From Chitinophagaceae bacterium (GTDB lineage Bacteria; Bacteroidota; Bacteroidia; Chitinophagales; Chitinophagaceae), in contig JADJDJ010000001.1 in assembly GCA_016702745.1 (NCBI GenBank), positions 1,116,001 to 1,180,000 on the forward strand: a stretch of DNA of 64,000 nt, written 5' to 3'. Shown in pieces: positions 55,229-64,000 of this stretch. The notes beneath the pieces were generated by a model. It ran no database searches, was not told the origin of the DNA, and saw only the letters and a list, made by a program, of their open reading frames with translations. A program made the translations under genes and the position numbers. Within the stretch, counting starts at the first letter, position 1. The number at the start of each line of letters is the position of its first letter.

Positions 55229-55918
55229 ATGAATACGATACGTACAACCTTTTTTGCCGCCATTAGCCTTTTAGTAATTGTTTCCTGCAAAAGCGGAAAA
55301 GACAATGCAAAGAAAGGGGAGCAGCTGAAAGGCGAAGATGCACTCCGTTTTCTGACGGGCCAGGAAAGAAAATACTGGCAATTAGATGAAGGACACGATT
55401 ACTATGAGTATATGCAATTTGAAAAAGCAGGTAAAGGAATCGGGCCAGGTGGAAATGATTTTACCTATACTACTAAGGATGATAAAATCCAGCTCAAAGA
55501 TTTTATTAACTCGGCTTTTACAATCAATGAAATCAGTAATGATAAACTCACTTGTACCAATTCAGAAGGAAGGTCATTGACTTACCTGTACATTGAACCC
55601 GGAACAGATCTGGCCAGGGAAAACCCCCTTTTACCGGTGAACCCCAAGTGGCTCAAAGGAAAGTATGGCACCAGCTGGAAATTTTCAGAAGGCGGTAAGA
55701 TTTATTCCTACATGAATAATGGAAGAATCATTGAAGCCGGAACACTTCGGAAAATTGCCAATTGGCGGTTGGAAGGAACCACTTTATATTTTGGAGATAA
55801 TAAATGTGTGGTCAGCCGGCTTAACCCGGTGTTCTTTGATTATGATGCCATGGGGATACCTGTTGCCATGAATTTTTATGCTGAGGCCGGAGAAGACGGA
55901 AACCCGGTTAAAAAATAA
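55229..55918 (+). CDS. hypothetical lipoprotein
   Basis: 229 residues with a lipoprotein signal (MNTIRTTFFAAISLLVIVSC, Cys at 20). Two similar beta-rich halves: LTGQERKYWQLDEGHDYYEY ... then LKGKYGTSWKFSEGGKIYSY, each with a K/Y-W core, perhaps repeats of one small domain. Fourth gene of the run. No family recognised. Confidence 0.7.
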   Translation: MNTIRTTFFAAISLLVIVSCKSGKDNAKKGEQLKGEDALRFLTGQERKYWQLDEGHDYYEYMQFEKAGKGIGPGGNDFTYTTKDDKIQLKDFINSAFTINEISNDKLTCTNSEGRSLTYLYIEPGTDLARENPLLPVNPKWLKGKYGTSWKFSEGGKIYSYMNNGRIIEAGTLRKIANWRLEGTTLYFGDNKCVVSRLNPVFFDYDAMGIPVAMNFYAEAGEDGNPVKK

Positions 55919-56025
55919 ACAATTCGGTTAGCCGGGATGAGTCAATGCGTTGATGATTGACTTCTATTATACGGTCTTTGATCCTTTCTGTTTCCAATCA
56001 ATCATTAAGATCGATCCTGAAATAG

Positions 56026-56033
56026 TAATTTTA
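56026..56033 (+). promoter_or_regulatory. possible -7 promoter element
   Basis: TAATTTTA differs from TAnnTTTG by the last base; 121 nt before ATG 56154. Confidence 0.3.
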
Positions 56034-56153
56034 CGAATAGTTCAAAGGGATTTTCATATAAAATTCGAGTACAAATGAGTATATGTAATACATCTTTTTA
56101 ATATTAGTTTCGCTTTCCACTTCATCACAAGCCACCCCCTAAAATTCATGTAA

Positions 56154-59120
56154 ATGAAAAACCAAAACAAGGGGGGATTGAAAACATATTCCCGTCAGCC
56201 CGTCCGGTACATTCTCAGTTTCAGATTGAGTCACTTCCTGTTGCTATTACTTTATTGTAATAATATAAAAGGACAAACAGGCGCAATCGGATCTGTACAA
56301 ACAGGCCTGCATGGAATCAAACAGGAATTAGAATCCCGGGTTCGAACAACATTAAAAGAAAGCAGCCGGACCTTGCAGCTGATCGAAAACAGAGGACAGG
56401 GAGGATTACCCGAAACGGTTATTGCTTACTTCAGTTCCAGGTATGAAACAGTATTTATAGAAAGAGATCGCCTGCGAATTGTAATAACTGGTCCGGCTAA
56501 ATCAAAGCTTAAGTCCACAACAGGGAAAGCGGATGCAGACCTGTCAACCACTTATCGAACCAATAGTTTTGAGATCAGATTTTGCGGAGCTTCTATTTCC
56601 GGAAAAAATATCAGCTCAGATCAATTTCCAACGAAAAGAAATTTTATTGCGGCAAACAACCGGCAGATCAATTCAATCAGTACAGGATCCAGCAGTGAAA
56701 TAATCCTCCAAAAGGTTTATCCGGGTATTGATCTCCGCTTATACAGTCAGCAGAACGGTCATCTCGAATTCGACTGGATCATCTGGCCTAAAGCTGATCT
56801 GCGGAATATCAGGATGAAATTTTCGGGGCAGAAAAAACTGGAGCGGTTAAAAAATGGCAGCCTGCGGGTTGGACTGGCATTGGGCGATTTTTTATTAAGA
56901 CTACCCGAAAGTTATTATGTAACTCCGATTGGGAAAAAAACTGCGTCTGTTCAGTTTGATGTTCAGCACAACGGTTATGTACGATTTAAAGGGGTTAATC
57001 CGGTGAATAATATTCATCCGCTGGTGATTGATCCTGATTTGCTTTGGGGAACTTTCTTCGATGGTGATAACACTAATTTTGATGAATATCTTTATGGGAT
57101 AACATACAGTGAAAATGAAGGTAAAATTTATTGTGCAGGCGCTGCCAGCCTCCAGGTTTCTGTTTTGTATGCGGCTGCTTTATCCCATGCATATGATAGT
57201 ATTTTCGATGCCACTCCGGACATATTGATTTATGCCCTGACAAAGGATGGTCAGTTTATCACCCAAATAACCTACCTCGGAGGTGCAGGTGCCGATGTAG
57301 GCGTTGGTATTGCCCTGACGGATTCTCTGGTTTATGTTTCCGGTTATACCAGTTCAGCAGATTTCCCGGTAACCCTGGCCGAAAAAGGCCAGATCCCCGC
57401 ATTCGATTCAGTTTACCATGGTAATTCGGATGGATTTATTGCAGTTTTGAACCATGGATTGGATTCTTTAATTTATTGCAGTTACCTCGGCGGTGACGGG
57501 ACGGATAAGGCACTGACCATCCGGGCATTTCAGGATAGTACTTTTTATATTTCCCTTTCTTCAACTGATACCCTGCCACTTGCTTCACCATCCTATCTTG
57601 CCTCCTTTGCAGATGATATTTTTGAAGGAAATTCCGAGGCCTGGATCGCTCGTTTCTCATCTTTTAATCAACTTGATTTTGGTACTTATATTGGCGGAAG
57701 CAGCGATGACCTGATCAACGATTTCCAGGTACTCAGCGATAGTGATATTGTGTTTGCGGGTAATACCCGGAATATTACTGAAATCAATGGCAGCATCCCG
57801 GATAACGGGACAGGGCAGGAGGCCTTATTTGGAAGAATAAATGTGCCATCTTCAGGATCTGTAAGTTTTGATATCCTTGATAAAATAGGCGGAACCGGCA
57901 ATGATTATGCCTGGGGAATCCTGTCTATGGGAGATTCTGTTTCCATTCTCGTTGGACAAACCAGCAGCAATAATTTCCCCCTGGGTTCCGGACCTGTTTT
58001 TCAGAATACCAGGGCTGGCCAGATTGACGGATTTATAGCGAAATTGTACAATGACGGCAGTCCCGGTTATAAAGCCACATTTACAGGTGGTTCTGATGAT
58101 GAAATTTTGGTGTCAGTAAGACCTGTTGTTGTTAACAACCAGATTGCGCTGCTCAGTTGGGGAACTACCGGCTCAACGGATCTGCAAACCAGAAATTTTA
58201 ATTCAGGAACATTTTTCAGTAATAATAATGCTGGCGGATTGGATATGCTCTTTGTGATCTGTGATTTCAATCTGGGTATCAAATATTATCTTTCTTATAT
58301 AGGCGGATCAAGGAATGATTACCTAGGGGCAACAGGAGCACCGGTTGGTTCCAACCATTTGTTTTATAATGTCACCGATTCGGCCCTTTATCTCGGCACC
58401 ACCACCCATAGCAATCAGTCAACCCATGTTCCTTTATTTGTAGGAAGGGGACTTGCCGATTACGAAAATGATGGGGTACCGGTTTTTGACGAAACAAAAG
58501 GAAATGGGAATAATGATACACATATAATTATTGCCTTATCCATGCGGGGTCTTTATGGTATACTGGCCAGCAGCCCGGTCAATATGACCCTGAAACAGGA
58601 GAAAGATTGCAGCATATCTCTTCAATGGAATACAGAAGGACAAACAACACTCAGCAATTTTATAATTGAAAAAAGCGGTGATGGCCGTTTATTTTCTCGA
58701 ATCGGATCTGTAAACGGAAACGGGTCTGGTCAATATACTTATCTGGATAAAACCGGGTCGGCAACTGCTTATAGCTTTTACCGGATCAGGTATAATACAC
58801 CGGGTATGGCACCTGGCTACAGCAATACTGTTTTAGTGAAACACTGTGACCAGATGAAAGACCAGTACCGGATTTACCCCGCTGTTTTTAACAGCTATAT
58901 TACAGTTTCCGGTTTACTGGCTTTTTCCGGTGAACAGCTCATCGCTGAAATTTTTGATGCGACAGGCCGGCTGGTTATATCCATGAAAAAAACGGTGACC
59001 GGATCAACTGAAAATTTTATACTGCCTTCCCGGATTAATCCGGGAACCTATTTTATCAGGCTGAAGAGGGGAACAGACAATCAGGTAATTTGCCAGCATA
59101 CGATTGTGTCAGGCGGCTGA
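56154..59120 (+). CDS. large SBBP-repeat secreted protein with T9SS sorting domain
   Basis: 988 residues. The N-terminus is long and basic before a hydrophobic segment (RLSHFLLLLLYCNNIKGQ), acting as an unusual signal. It then has LIENRGQGG, the FIENKGQ-type start of gliding-motility-associated DUF7948 proteins, followed by repeats of the SBBP type (YLGGDGTDKALTIRAFQDS, YIGGSSDDLINDFQVLS, FTGGSDDEILVSV, YIGGSRNDYLGAT). The last 75 residues (RIYPAVFNSYITVSG ... GTYFIRLKRG) are a T9SS sorting domain. Probably an exported adhesin or structural surface protein. Confidence 0.85.
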   Translation: MKNQNKGGLKTYSRQPVRYILSFRLSHFLLLLLYCNNIKGQTGAIGSVQTGLHGIKQELESRVRTTLKESSRTLQLIENRGQGGLPETVIAYFSSRYETVFIERDRLRIVITGPAKSKLKSTTGKADADLSTTYRTNSFEIRFCGASISGKNISSDQFPTKRNFIAANNRQINSISTGSSSEIILQKVYPGIDLRLYSQQNGHLEFDWIIWPKADLRNIRMKFSGQKKLERLKNGSLRVGLALGDFLLRLPESYYVTPIGKKTASVQFDVQHNGYVRFKGVNPVNNIHPLVIDPDLLWGTFFDGDNTNFDEYLYGITYSENEGKIYCAGAASLQVSVLYAAALSHAYDSIFDATPDILIYALTKDGQFITQITYLGGAGADVGVGIALTDSLVYVSGYTSSADFPVTLAEKGQIPAFDSVYHGNSDGFIAVLNHGLDSLIYCSYLGGDGTDKALTIRAFQDSTFYISLSSTDTLPLASPSYLASFADDIFEGNSEAWIARFSSFNQLDFGTYIGGSSDDLINDFQVLSDSDIVFAGNTRNITEINGSIPDNGTGQEALFGRINVPSSGSVSFDILDKIGGTGNDYAWGILSMGDSVSILVGQTSSNNFPLGSGPVFQNTRAGQIDGFIAKLYNDGSPGYKATFTGGSDDEILVSVRPVVVNNQIALLSWGTTGSTDLQTRNFNSGTFFSNNNAGGLDMLFVICDFNLGIKYYLSYIGGSRNDYLGATGAPVGSNHLFYNVTDSALYLGTTTHSNQSTHVPLFVGRGLADYENDGVPVFDETKGNGNNDTHIIIALSMRGLYGILASSPVNMTLKQEKDCSISLQWNTEGQTTLSNFIIEKSGDGRLFSRIGSVNGNGSGQYTYLDKTGSATAYSFYRIRYNTPGMAPGYSNTVLVKHCDQMKDQYRIYPAVFNSYITVSGLLAFSGEQLIAEIFDATGRLVISMKKTVTGSTENFILPSRINPGTYFIRLKRGTDNQVICQHTIVSGG

Positions 59121-59166
59121 CAAAAAACGGTACGGCTTCCGCCACTTTTCGCAAGCGGACAATGTA

Positions 59167-59174
59167 TATCTTTG
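59167..59174 (+). promoter_or_regulatory. Bacteroidota -7 promoter element of pruA
   Basis: TATCTTTG (TAnnTTTG), 30 nt before ATG 59205. Confidence 0.6.
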
Positions 59175-59204
59175 CACTGCTTAATAACAATAAATACAAG
59201 CAGT

Positions 59205-60834
59205 ATGCAAGTTGGAACTTTTTCTTATCCCATGCCGGTCAATGAAACAGTATTATCATATGCACCCGGAAGCCCCGAAAAAAAGAGATTAAAAGAAGTA
59301 CTGGCTGAACTGAAAAAGCAGGAAGCAGATATCCCGATGTATATCGGCAGCAAAGAAGTTCGCACCAATAAAAAGAAGGCCATTCATCCACCACATGAAT
59401 CCAAACATGTATTGGGTTATTTCCATGCAGGGGAGGAGAAGCATGTCCATCAGGCGATTGAAGCGGCACTGGCAGCCAAAGACAGTTGGGCGGCAATGAG
59501 CTGGGAAAACCGGGCTAACATTTTTTAAAAGCGGCTGATCTGATCGCCACCAAATACCGTCCTTACCTGAATGGTACTACCATGCTGGGACAAAGCAAGA
59601 ATGCTTATCAGGCCGAAATCGACAGCGCCTGTGAAATCATTGATTTTCTACGTTTCAATGTTCATTTCCTCTCAGAGATTTATAAGCAACAACCGATCAG
59701 TAGTCCGGGTATGCATAACAGAATGGAGTACCGCCCGCTGGAAGGTTTTGTACTGGCAGTGACACCATTCAATTTTACAGCAATCGGCGGAAACCTTCCA
59801 ACATCCGCAGCGATGTGCGGTAATGTGGTGGTTTGGAAACCGGCCAATACCCAGATTTATTCGGCGCAGATGTTTATGCGCATCCTGCAGGAAGCCGGAT
59901 TGCCGGACGGGGTCATTAACCTGATTTATGTGGATGGACCAACCATTGGAAAGGTTTGTTTCAATCACCGCGATTTTGCCGGAGTACATTTCACAGGCTC
60001 TACCGGTGTGTTTAATAATATGTGGGAAACCATCGGGAAAAATATGGCAATGTATCGTTCCTATCCGCGTATTGTAGGTGAAACAGGAGGTAAGGATTTT
60101 GTAATGGTGCATAAATCAGCCAACCCGGATGTTGTGGTGACTGCATTGTTAAGAGGTGCTTTTGAATTCCAGGGACAAAAATGCTCGGCTGCATCCCGTG
60201 CCTATATCCCTTCCAACATGGCAGAGGAAGTGAAAAAGAAACTGATTGCCGGTGTTAAATCATTTAAAATGGGAAGTCCGGAAGACTTTTCCAATTTTGT
60301 AAATGCGGTGATCGACGAAAAAAGTTTTAATAGTATTAAAAGATACATTGATAACGCTAAAAAGGATCCCAAAGCAGAAATCTGGGCAGGCGGAAAATGT
60401 GACAGCAGGGAAGGCTGGTTTGTGCAGCCAACCATCATACAGGCAAAGGATCCTAAATACGTCACCATGTGCGAAGAAATATTCGGACCAGTGCTTACTA
60501 TTTATATTTATAATGCCAATCAGTTTGAAAAAACGCTGGATCTCGTTGATGCCACTTCACCTTATGCCTTGACCGGTTCTATTATTGCACAGGACAGGAC
60601 TGCAGTTGAACTGGCTACCAACCGGTTGAGGAATGCTGCCGGAAATTTTTATATCAACGATAAGCCAACAGGGCAGTGGTTGGTCAGCAACCATTTGGAG
60701 GTGCAAGAGGCAGTGGTACCAATGATAAAGCAGGAAGTATCCTCAATCTATATCGGTGGTTGAGTGCCAGGACGATCAAGGAAACATTTAATCCACCTGC
60801 AGATTACCGCTATCCCTTTCTCTCGGAAGAATAA
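59205..60834 (+). CDS. pruA: L-glutamate gamma-semialdehyde dehydrogenase, two frameshifts
   Basis: About 543 residues after restoring one T in the run 59521-59526 and one G in 60671-60673. In the corrected frame the last part reads AVVGQQPFGGARGSGT and ends YRYPFLSEE. Catalytic Cys in FEFQGQKCSAASR, Glu in RIVGETGGKDFV, NAD+ site VTPFNFTAIGGNLPTS and FTGSTGVFNNMW fit P5C dehydrogenase of Bacteroidota. It oxidises glutamate semialdehyde to glutamate in proline degradation. Both breaks are in homopolymers. Confidence 0.9.
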
Positions 60835-60838
60835 CAAA

Positions 60839-61516
60839 ATGAAAGCGGGCTGCATCTTGCTATTTTTTTTTCTGCGAATAGCTGTTTTTGGACAAGCAGG
60901 CTGGAATATTGTCTACATTCATGTGAACGAAGAAGTTCCACAATTCATCGATCATTCGTCTCCTGCCTGGATGAAGGGGTTTAGCCGTCTGGTTTGTAAT
61001 GATTCCATGTCATTTTCTTATAGCATAACAGAAAAAACAGATCCAATGAAGGAGCGGAAGGATTATGGCGGCAAAGTGCTCCACCATTCCACCCTGATGG
61101 ATTGGAAAAGTCAGCGGTTGTATGGCGGATCGGCGCTCTCTGCTTCCACGAAAAAGCACTATTATTTTGTTACTGATTGTAAGACCAACCCCTGGATTTT
61201 TGAAGACTCGGTGAAAACCATACTTGGATATCGTTGCAAAAAAGCATTCTTCGTCACAACGCGATGGATTCAGTCTGATACTTCTTATATACCTATTGCT
61301 GAAATTACCCGGGTTTGGTATGCGGAATCGATTCCATTGCCTTTTGGTCCTATGCAGTATTATGGATTACCTGGTCTGGTGCTTGAGGTCTATGACCAGC
61401 GGTATATGGGCAAACATATACAGGCTATTTCGATCAGTCCCGAAGTGGTGACGATCGGGATCCCGGCTGAAATAAAGATTCAAACAGTGGCTGATCTGCA
61501 GAAAAAGAAAGAATAG
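60839..61516 (+). CDS. GLPGLI family secreted protein
   Basis: 225 residues from ATG 60839 (MKAGCILLFFFLRIAVFGQ, signal peptide), 4 bp after the pruA stop. The family hallmark is YGLPGLVLEVYD. The region before has LGYRCKKAFFVTTRW and ITRVWYAESIPLPFGP, all typical. GLPGLI proteins are periplasmic or outer-membrane-associated in Bacteroidota and their function is unknown. An earlier in-frame start would overlap pruA. Confidence 0.85.
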   Translation: MKAGCILLFFFLRIAVFGQAGWNIVYIHVNEEVPQFIDHSSPAWMKGFSRLVCNDSMSFSYSITEKTDPMKERKDYGGKVLHHSTLMDWKSQRLYGGSALSASTKKHYYFVTDCKTNPWIFEDSVKTILGYRCKKAFFVTTRWIQSDTSYIPIAEITRVWYAESIPLPFGPMQYYGLPGLVLEVYDQRYMGKHIQAISISPEVVTIGIPAEIKIQTVADLQKKKE

Positions 61517-61546
61517 TTCCGGTTCCTTTGTTTGATGGGCCTGCTT

Positions 61547-63849
61547 TTATTCCTTTGAATCCTTGCATTCTTTTAGTAGCTGCTCGAATTCCTTCATTCC
61601 TTTGAACAGCTTTTTCAGCTTTTGCAGTTGAGTACAGTCATAGTAGCCGGACAACAGCATTTCCCTGCATACTGCCAGGGCCTCTTTATTCTGCCCGGTA
61701 TAGAGATAAACTTTCATGAGGTTTTCCCGCCATTCATCAATATCATCGGGCCCCGGAAATTTTTCCAGCAGGATGCGCTCGGCTTCTTCATAATTCTCCA
61801 GATCGATCAGTGAATTGAACAGCTCAATTCGGTAAAAAAAGTTGGCTGTATCAAGTGTTACCGCTCTGTTGAGGCATTCGAAGATAGAATCTTCATCATA
61901 ACTGTTTTTCTGCCTGAAATATAAACTAAGTGTAAAATAATAATCTGCTGAATCGCTGTTGTCTTTTAGTTCTTTACTCAGCTCCAGAACATCAGGATAG
62001 GGAATAGGTTGCCCGCTGTATTCATTCATGAATCGCAGGTGCATCAGTTTCATAACAACTGAACTATCAACTCGGCCTGACCTTTGCAGAAATTCACGGG
62101 CCACACTGCTGTCTTTTTTCTCAACGGCATAAGTATATAACACTTCATAGGGTGTCCAGTAATCGGGGAAGAGGTCGGTGTTCCTGTACAGGTATTTTAG
62201 CCCTTTGTTGTATTGCTTTGTACTGAAAGCGTACTGTGCCATATTCAGCAGAATACATTTTGCACATTCGAATGTTCTGTATGTGCTGTCCTGCTTTAGT
62301 ACTTCTTCATAAAAGGCAAGGGCTTTTTTGTAATTTCTTTTCTTGGCATAACAGATGCCCAGGTTGTATTTCGGGATCAGCCAACCCGGACTTTTATTCA
62401 AAGCGGACTCCAGTAATTTGGTGGCCTCATCCCATTTTCTTTTCGCATTTCCACCAGGGCGCGTGCTGTCAGAAGATAAGCCGCTTCCGGTTCTGCTTTT
62501 GAAGCAGTATCAATGATTCTTTCGAGCAAGGGGATATTTCTTTTATCATTCCAGGTCGCCTCGCCCATTACATAGATATACCGCTGCAGGTTCTTCCAGT
62601 GATCCATCTGCGGTAACTTCAGGTCATTCAGCTTGAAAATTTCATCGATCAGCTGATACGTGTGACGGAAACCTTCCTGGTTCACCAGTGACTTGCCTAT
62701 AAATGATTGATTCACGGTTTCCTGGCTTTTATTCATCAGGGCAGCAAGGATTCTGCTATTGGCTCTCTGAACAAAACCAATGTCATTGCTGCAGGACTTT
62801 AATCGCTGATAATAGTAACCGGCACTGGCATGTTCAGGGCTGACCAGTTTATTATCCCGGATGGCTTTTTCCATCTGGTCGTAATAATAAATACAGCTGT
62901 CAAATGTCTTTAGCAAATCCCTGGGCGGAATCCGGCTGGCATTTCCCGCTTTTTTGGAACCACTGGAAGTACGAAGCCCTGTAGCAGATATAACAGAAGA
63001 AAATTTATTGGGTCCTTCAAATATAGGTTGCTGTTTATACCCGGTTTCACTGGCAACATTCGATCCAACATACATTTCCAGTTCAGCCAGCGTGATCGTT
63101 GAATCCTTATTTGCATCTGCTTCTCCACTGAGCCCTTTGATCAGGAAATAGGAAAATACGCCACGGCCATTTCCCCATTTCTGATCTTCATATGATAATT
63201 GTCCGGGTTGGGAACTGAGTATCTTAATTTCATTTTTCCAGATATTTTTAATCGCCGCCGCTGTAAACTCAGCCCCTTTGATTCCCCCCGACAATTTCCC
63301 GGAACGGCAGGCATCTGTAATGACAATCACTTTTACATTATTAGTCTGCAGGGTTACAAATAGATCTTTCAGATCATCCACCCTTAACCCGTTGGCCATA
63401 TAATTGCTCGAATAAGTATCCTGAGCGAGCAGGAAACCCCGGTTGAAAAGCGTATTGGTTTCCACATCTCCATGCCCCGAGAAATAAAATATCAGATTGT
63501 CTCCGGGCTGACATTGCATGGCAATCTGCTGGAGTTGTACGGTCAGGTCTCCGTATTTGGCCTGATCATTCAGTAATACTGTGATATCAGCGGGGTCAAT
63601 ATTCCAGAATTTGCTTGTTTTCAGGTAAGCGGCAAAGAAAGAGGCATCAGCATCTGCAAAATTCAGCGTATCAATAAACTGGTAACGGGAAATACCAATT
63701 ACAAGTGCCCTTGTTTTGCCGGTTCCGGCTGCTGTTTCATTGGTTGTAATGACCCCTTTTGGCTGTTGAGAATTAATTTCAGTATGGACAAACAGGAAGA
63801 AAACTGCGGCCAGGCAGTTCAGGATTTTAGATTTCAAATTGTTGTTCAC
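61547..63849 (-). CDS. caspase-like (peptidase C14) protein with TPR domain, frameshifted
   Basis: About 767 residues from a GTG start at 63849, which opens a signal peptide (NNNLKSKILNCLAAVFFLF). The caspase domain (about 40-270) has catalytic His in NLIFYFSGHGDVE and Cys in VIVITDACRSGKLSG; residues GVFSYFLIKGLSGEADANKD fit the small-subunit part. After a helical linker, TPR repeats begin near 460 and continue to the end in the next frame (KWDEATKLLESALNKSPGW ...), joined by restoring one base around 62445-62452. Native role unknown; bacterial caspase homologues often act in stress or defence signalling. The TPR part may recruit the substrate. Confidence 0.8.
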
Positions 63850-63962
63850 CTTATAAAAGTACTTATTAACCTGGCTTTGGGCAATACCATCTTACACTGA
63901 TTAATTTAATCAACCATTCTTTGGACTCCCGCTTTGTCTGTATCTTCACTTCAAAAAGGGAA

Positions 63963-64000
63963 ATGCAGGTTTTGCTTACTTCCGACCAGCTTGAAAAAGC
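63963..64000 (+). CDS. possible 5' end of a gene cut by the window edge
   Basis: An ATG at 63963 opens a frame of 12 codons (MQVLLTSDQLEK) to the edge. It reads like the start of a soluble enzyme, but 12 residues are not enough to name it. It is divergent from the caspase-TPR gene. Confidence 0.35.
   Translation, partial: MQVLLTSDQLEK

Noticed and set aside
1..64000. tRNA genes or integrase attachment sites
   Set aside because: No cloverleaf, T-loop GTTCGA-type motif in a gap, or integrase gene was found in the intergenic regions.

Overview
The window is chromosomal DNA from a member of the Bacteroidota, most likely a Chitinophagaceae-type organism. The evidence is consistent: Bacteroidota promoters with the TAnnTTTG -7 element, a short (291-residue) RpoD, three proteins with type IX secretion (T9SS) C-terminal sorting domains, many Cys-anchored lipoproteins, and family markers such as DUF4249, DUF3822, GLPGLI and DUF2027-Smr. 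No rRNA, tRNA, CRISPR array, prophage or transposase was found. The one RNA gene is rnpB (RNase P RNA).

Layout. 0-3.2 kb: the C-terminal part of a TPR protein and a convergent, frameshifted caspase-like protease. 3.3-7.2 kb: a secreted HEIGH-motif metalloprotease and a frameshifted S8 protease with a T9SS tail. 7.3-13.9 kb: small envelope or hypothetical proteins, a PQQ-type sugar dehydrogenase, a protein made of five 23-residue repeats, and an L,D-transpeptidase. 13.9-25.2 kb: an SF1 helicase, a 1562-residue modular T9SS phosphoesterase, an M1 peptidase, an arginine decarboxylase and small lipoproteins. 25.2-25.6 kb: a non-coding repeat island. 25.6-34.3 kb: housekeeping genes (Hsp20, bacilliredoxin, an Lgt-like protein, RpoD, TrxB, FolB, a MATE pump, DUF3822, RsmD). 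34.3-41.3 kb: LpxK, RNase R, polyprenyl synthase, an amino-acid permease and DUF2027-Smr. 41.3-42.0 kb: rnpB followed by an 84-bp tandem repeat. 42-48.9 kb: a CPBP protease, lipoproteins, a dienelactone hydrolase-like protein, an FKBP isomerase, a VOC protein and prfB. 49-56 kb: a histidine kinase/response regulator pair followed by an apparent operon of four secreted proteins of unknown function. 56-64 kb: a large SBBP-type T9SS protein, PruA, a GLPGLI protein and a caspase-TPR protein.

The sequence itself needs caution. Besides the natural programmed frameshift in prfB, I count 14 frame breaks in 11 genes. Several of these genes are housekeeping genes (lpxK, rnr, folB, pruA), and nearly all breaks fall in short homopolymers. 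There is also an in-frame stop in the DUF3822 gene and a substituted catalytic-motif residue in RsmD. Uncorrected indel errors from long-read sequencing are the simplest explanation. I therefore annotate each interrupted gene as one feature and give the position of the break.

The most interesting non-coding signals are: TAnnTTTG promoters whose spacing to the 5' end of rnpB implies that prfB and the DUF2027-Smr gene are transcribed leaderless; an rnpB hairpin that matches a palindrome repeated 16 kb away; and the 84-bp tandem repeat behind rnpB. The caspase-like genes at both ends, both next to or fused with TPR regions, are the best candidates for an uncharacterised system.
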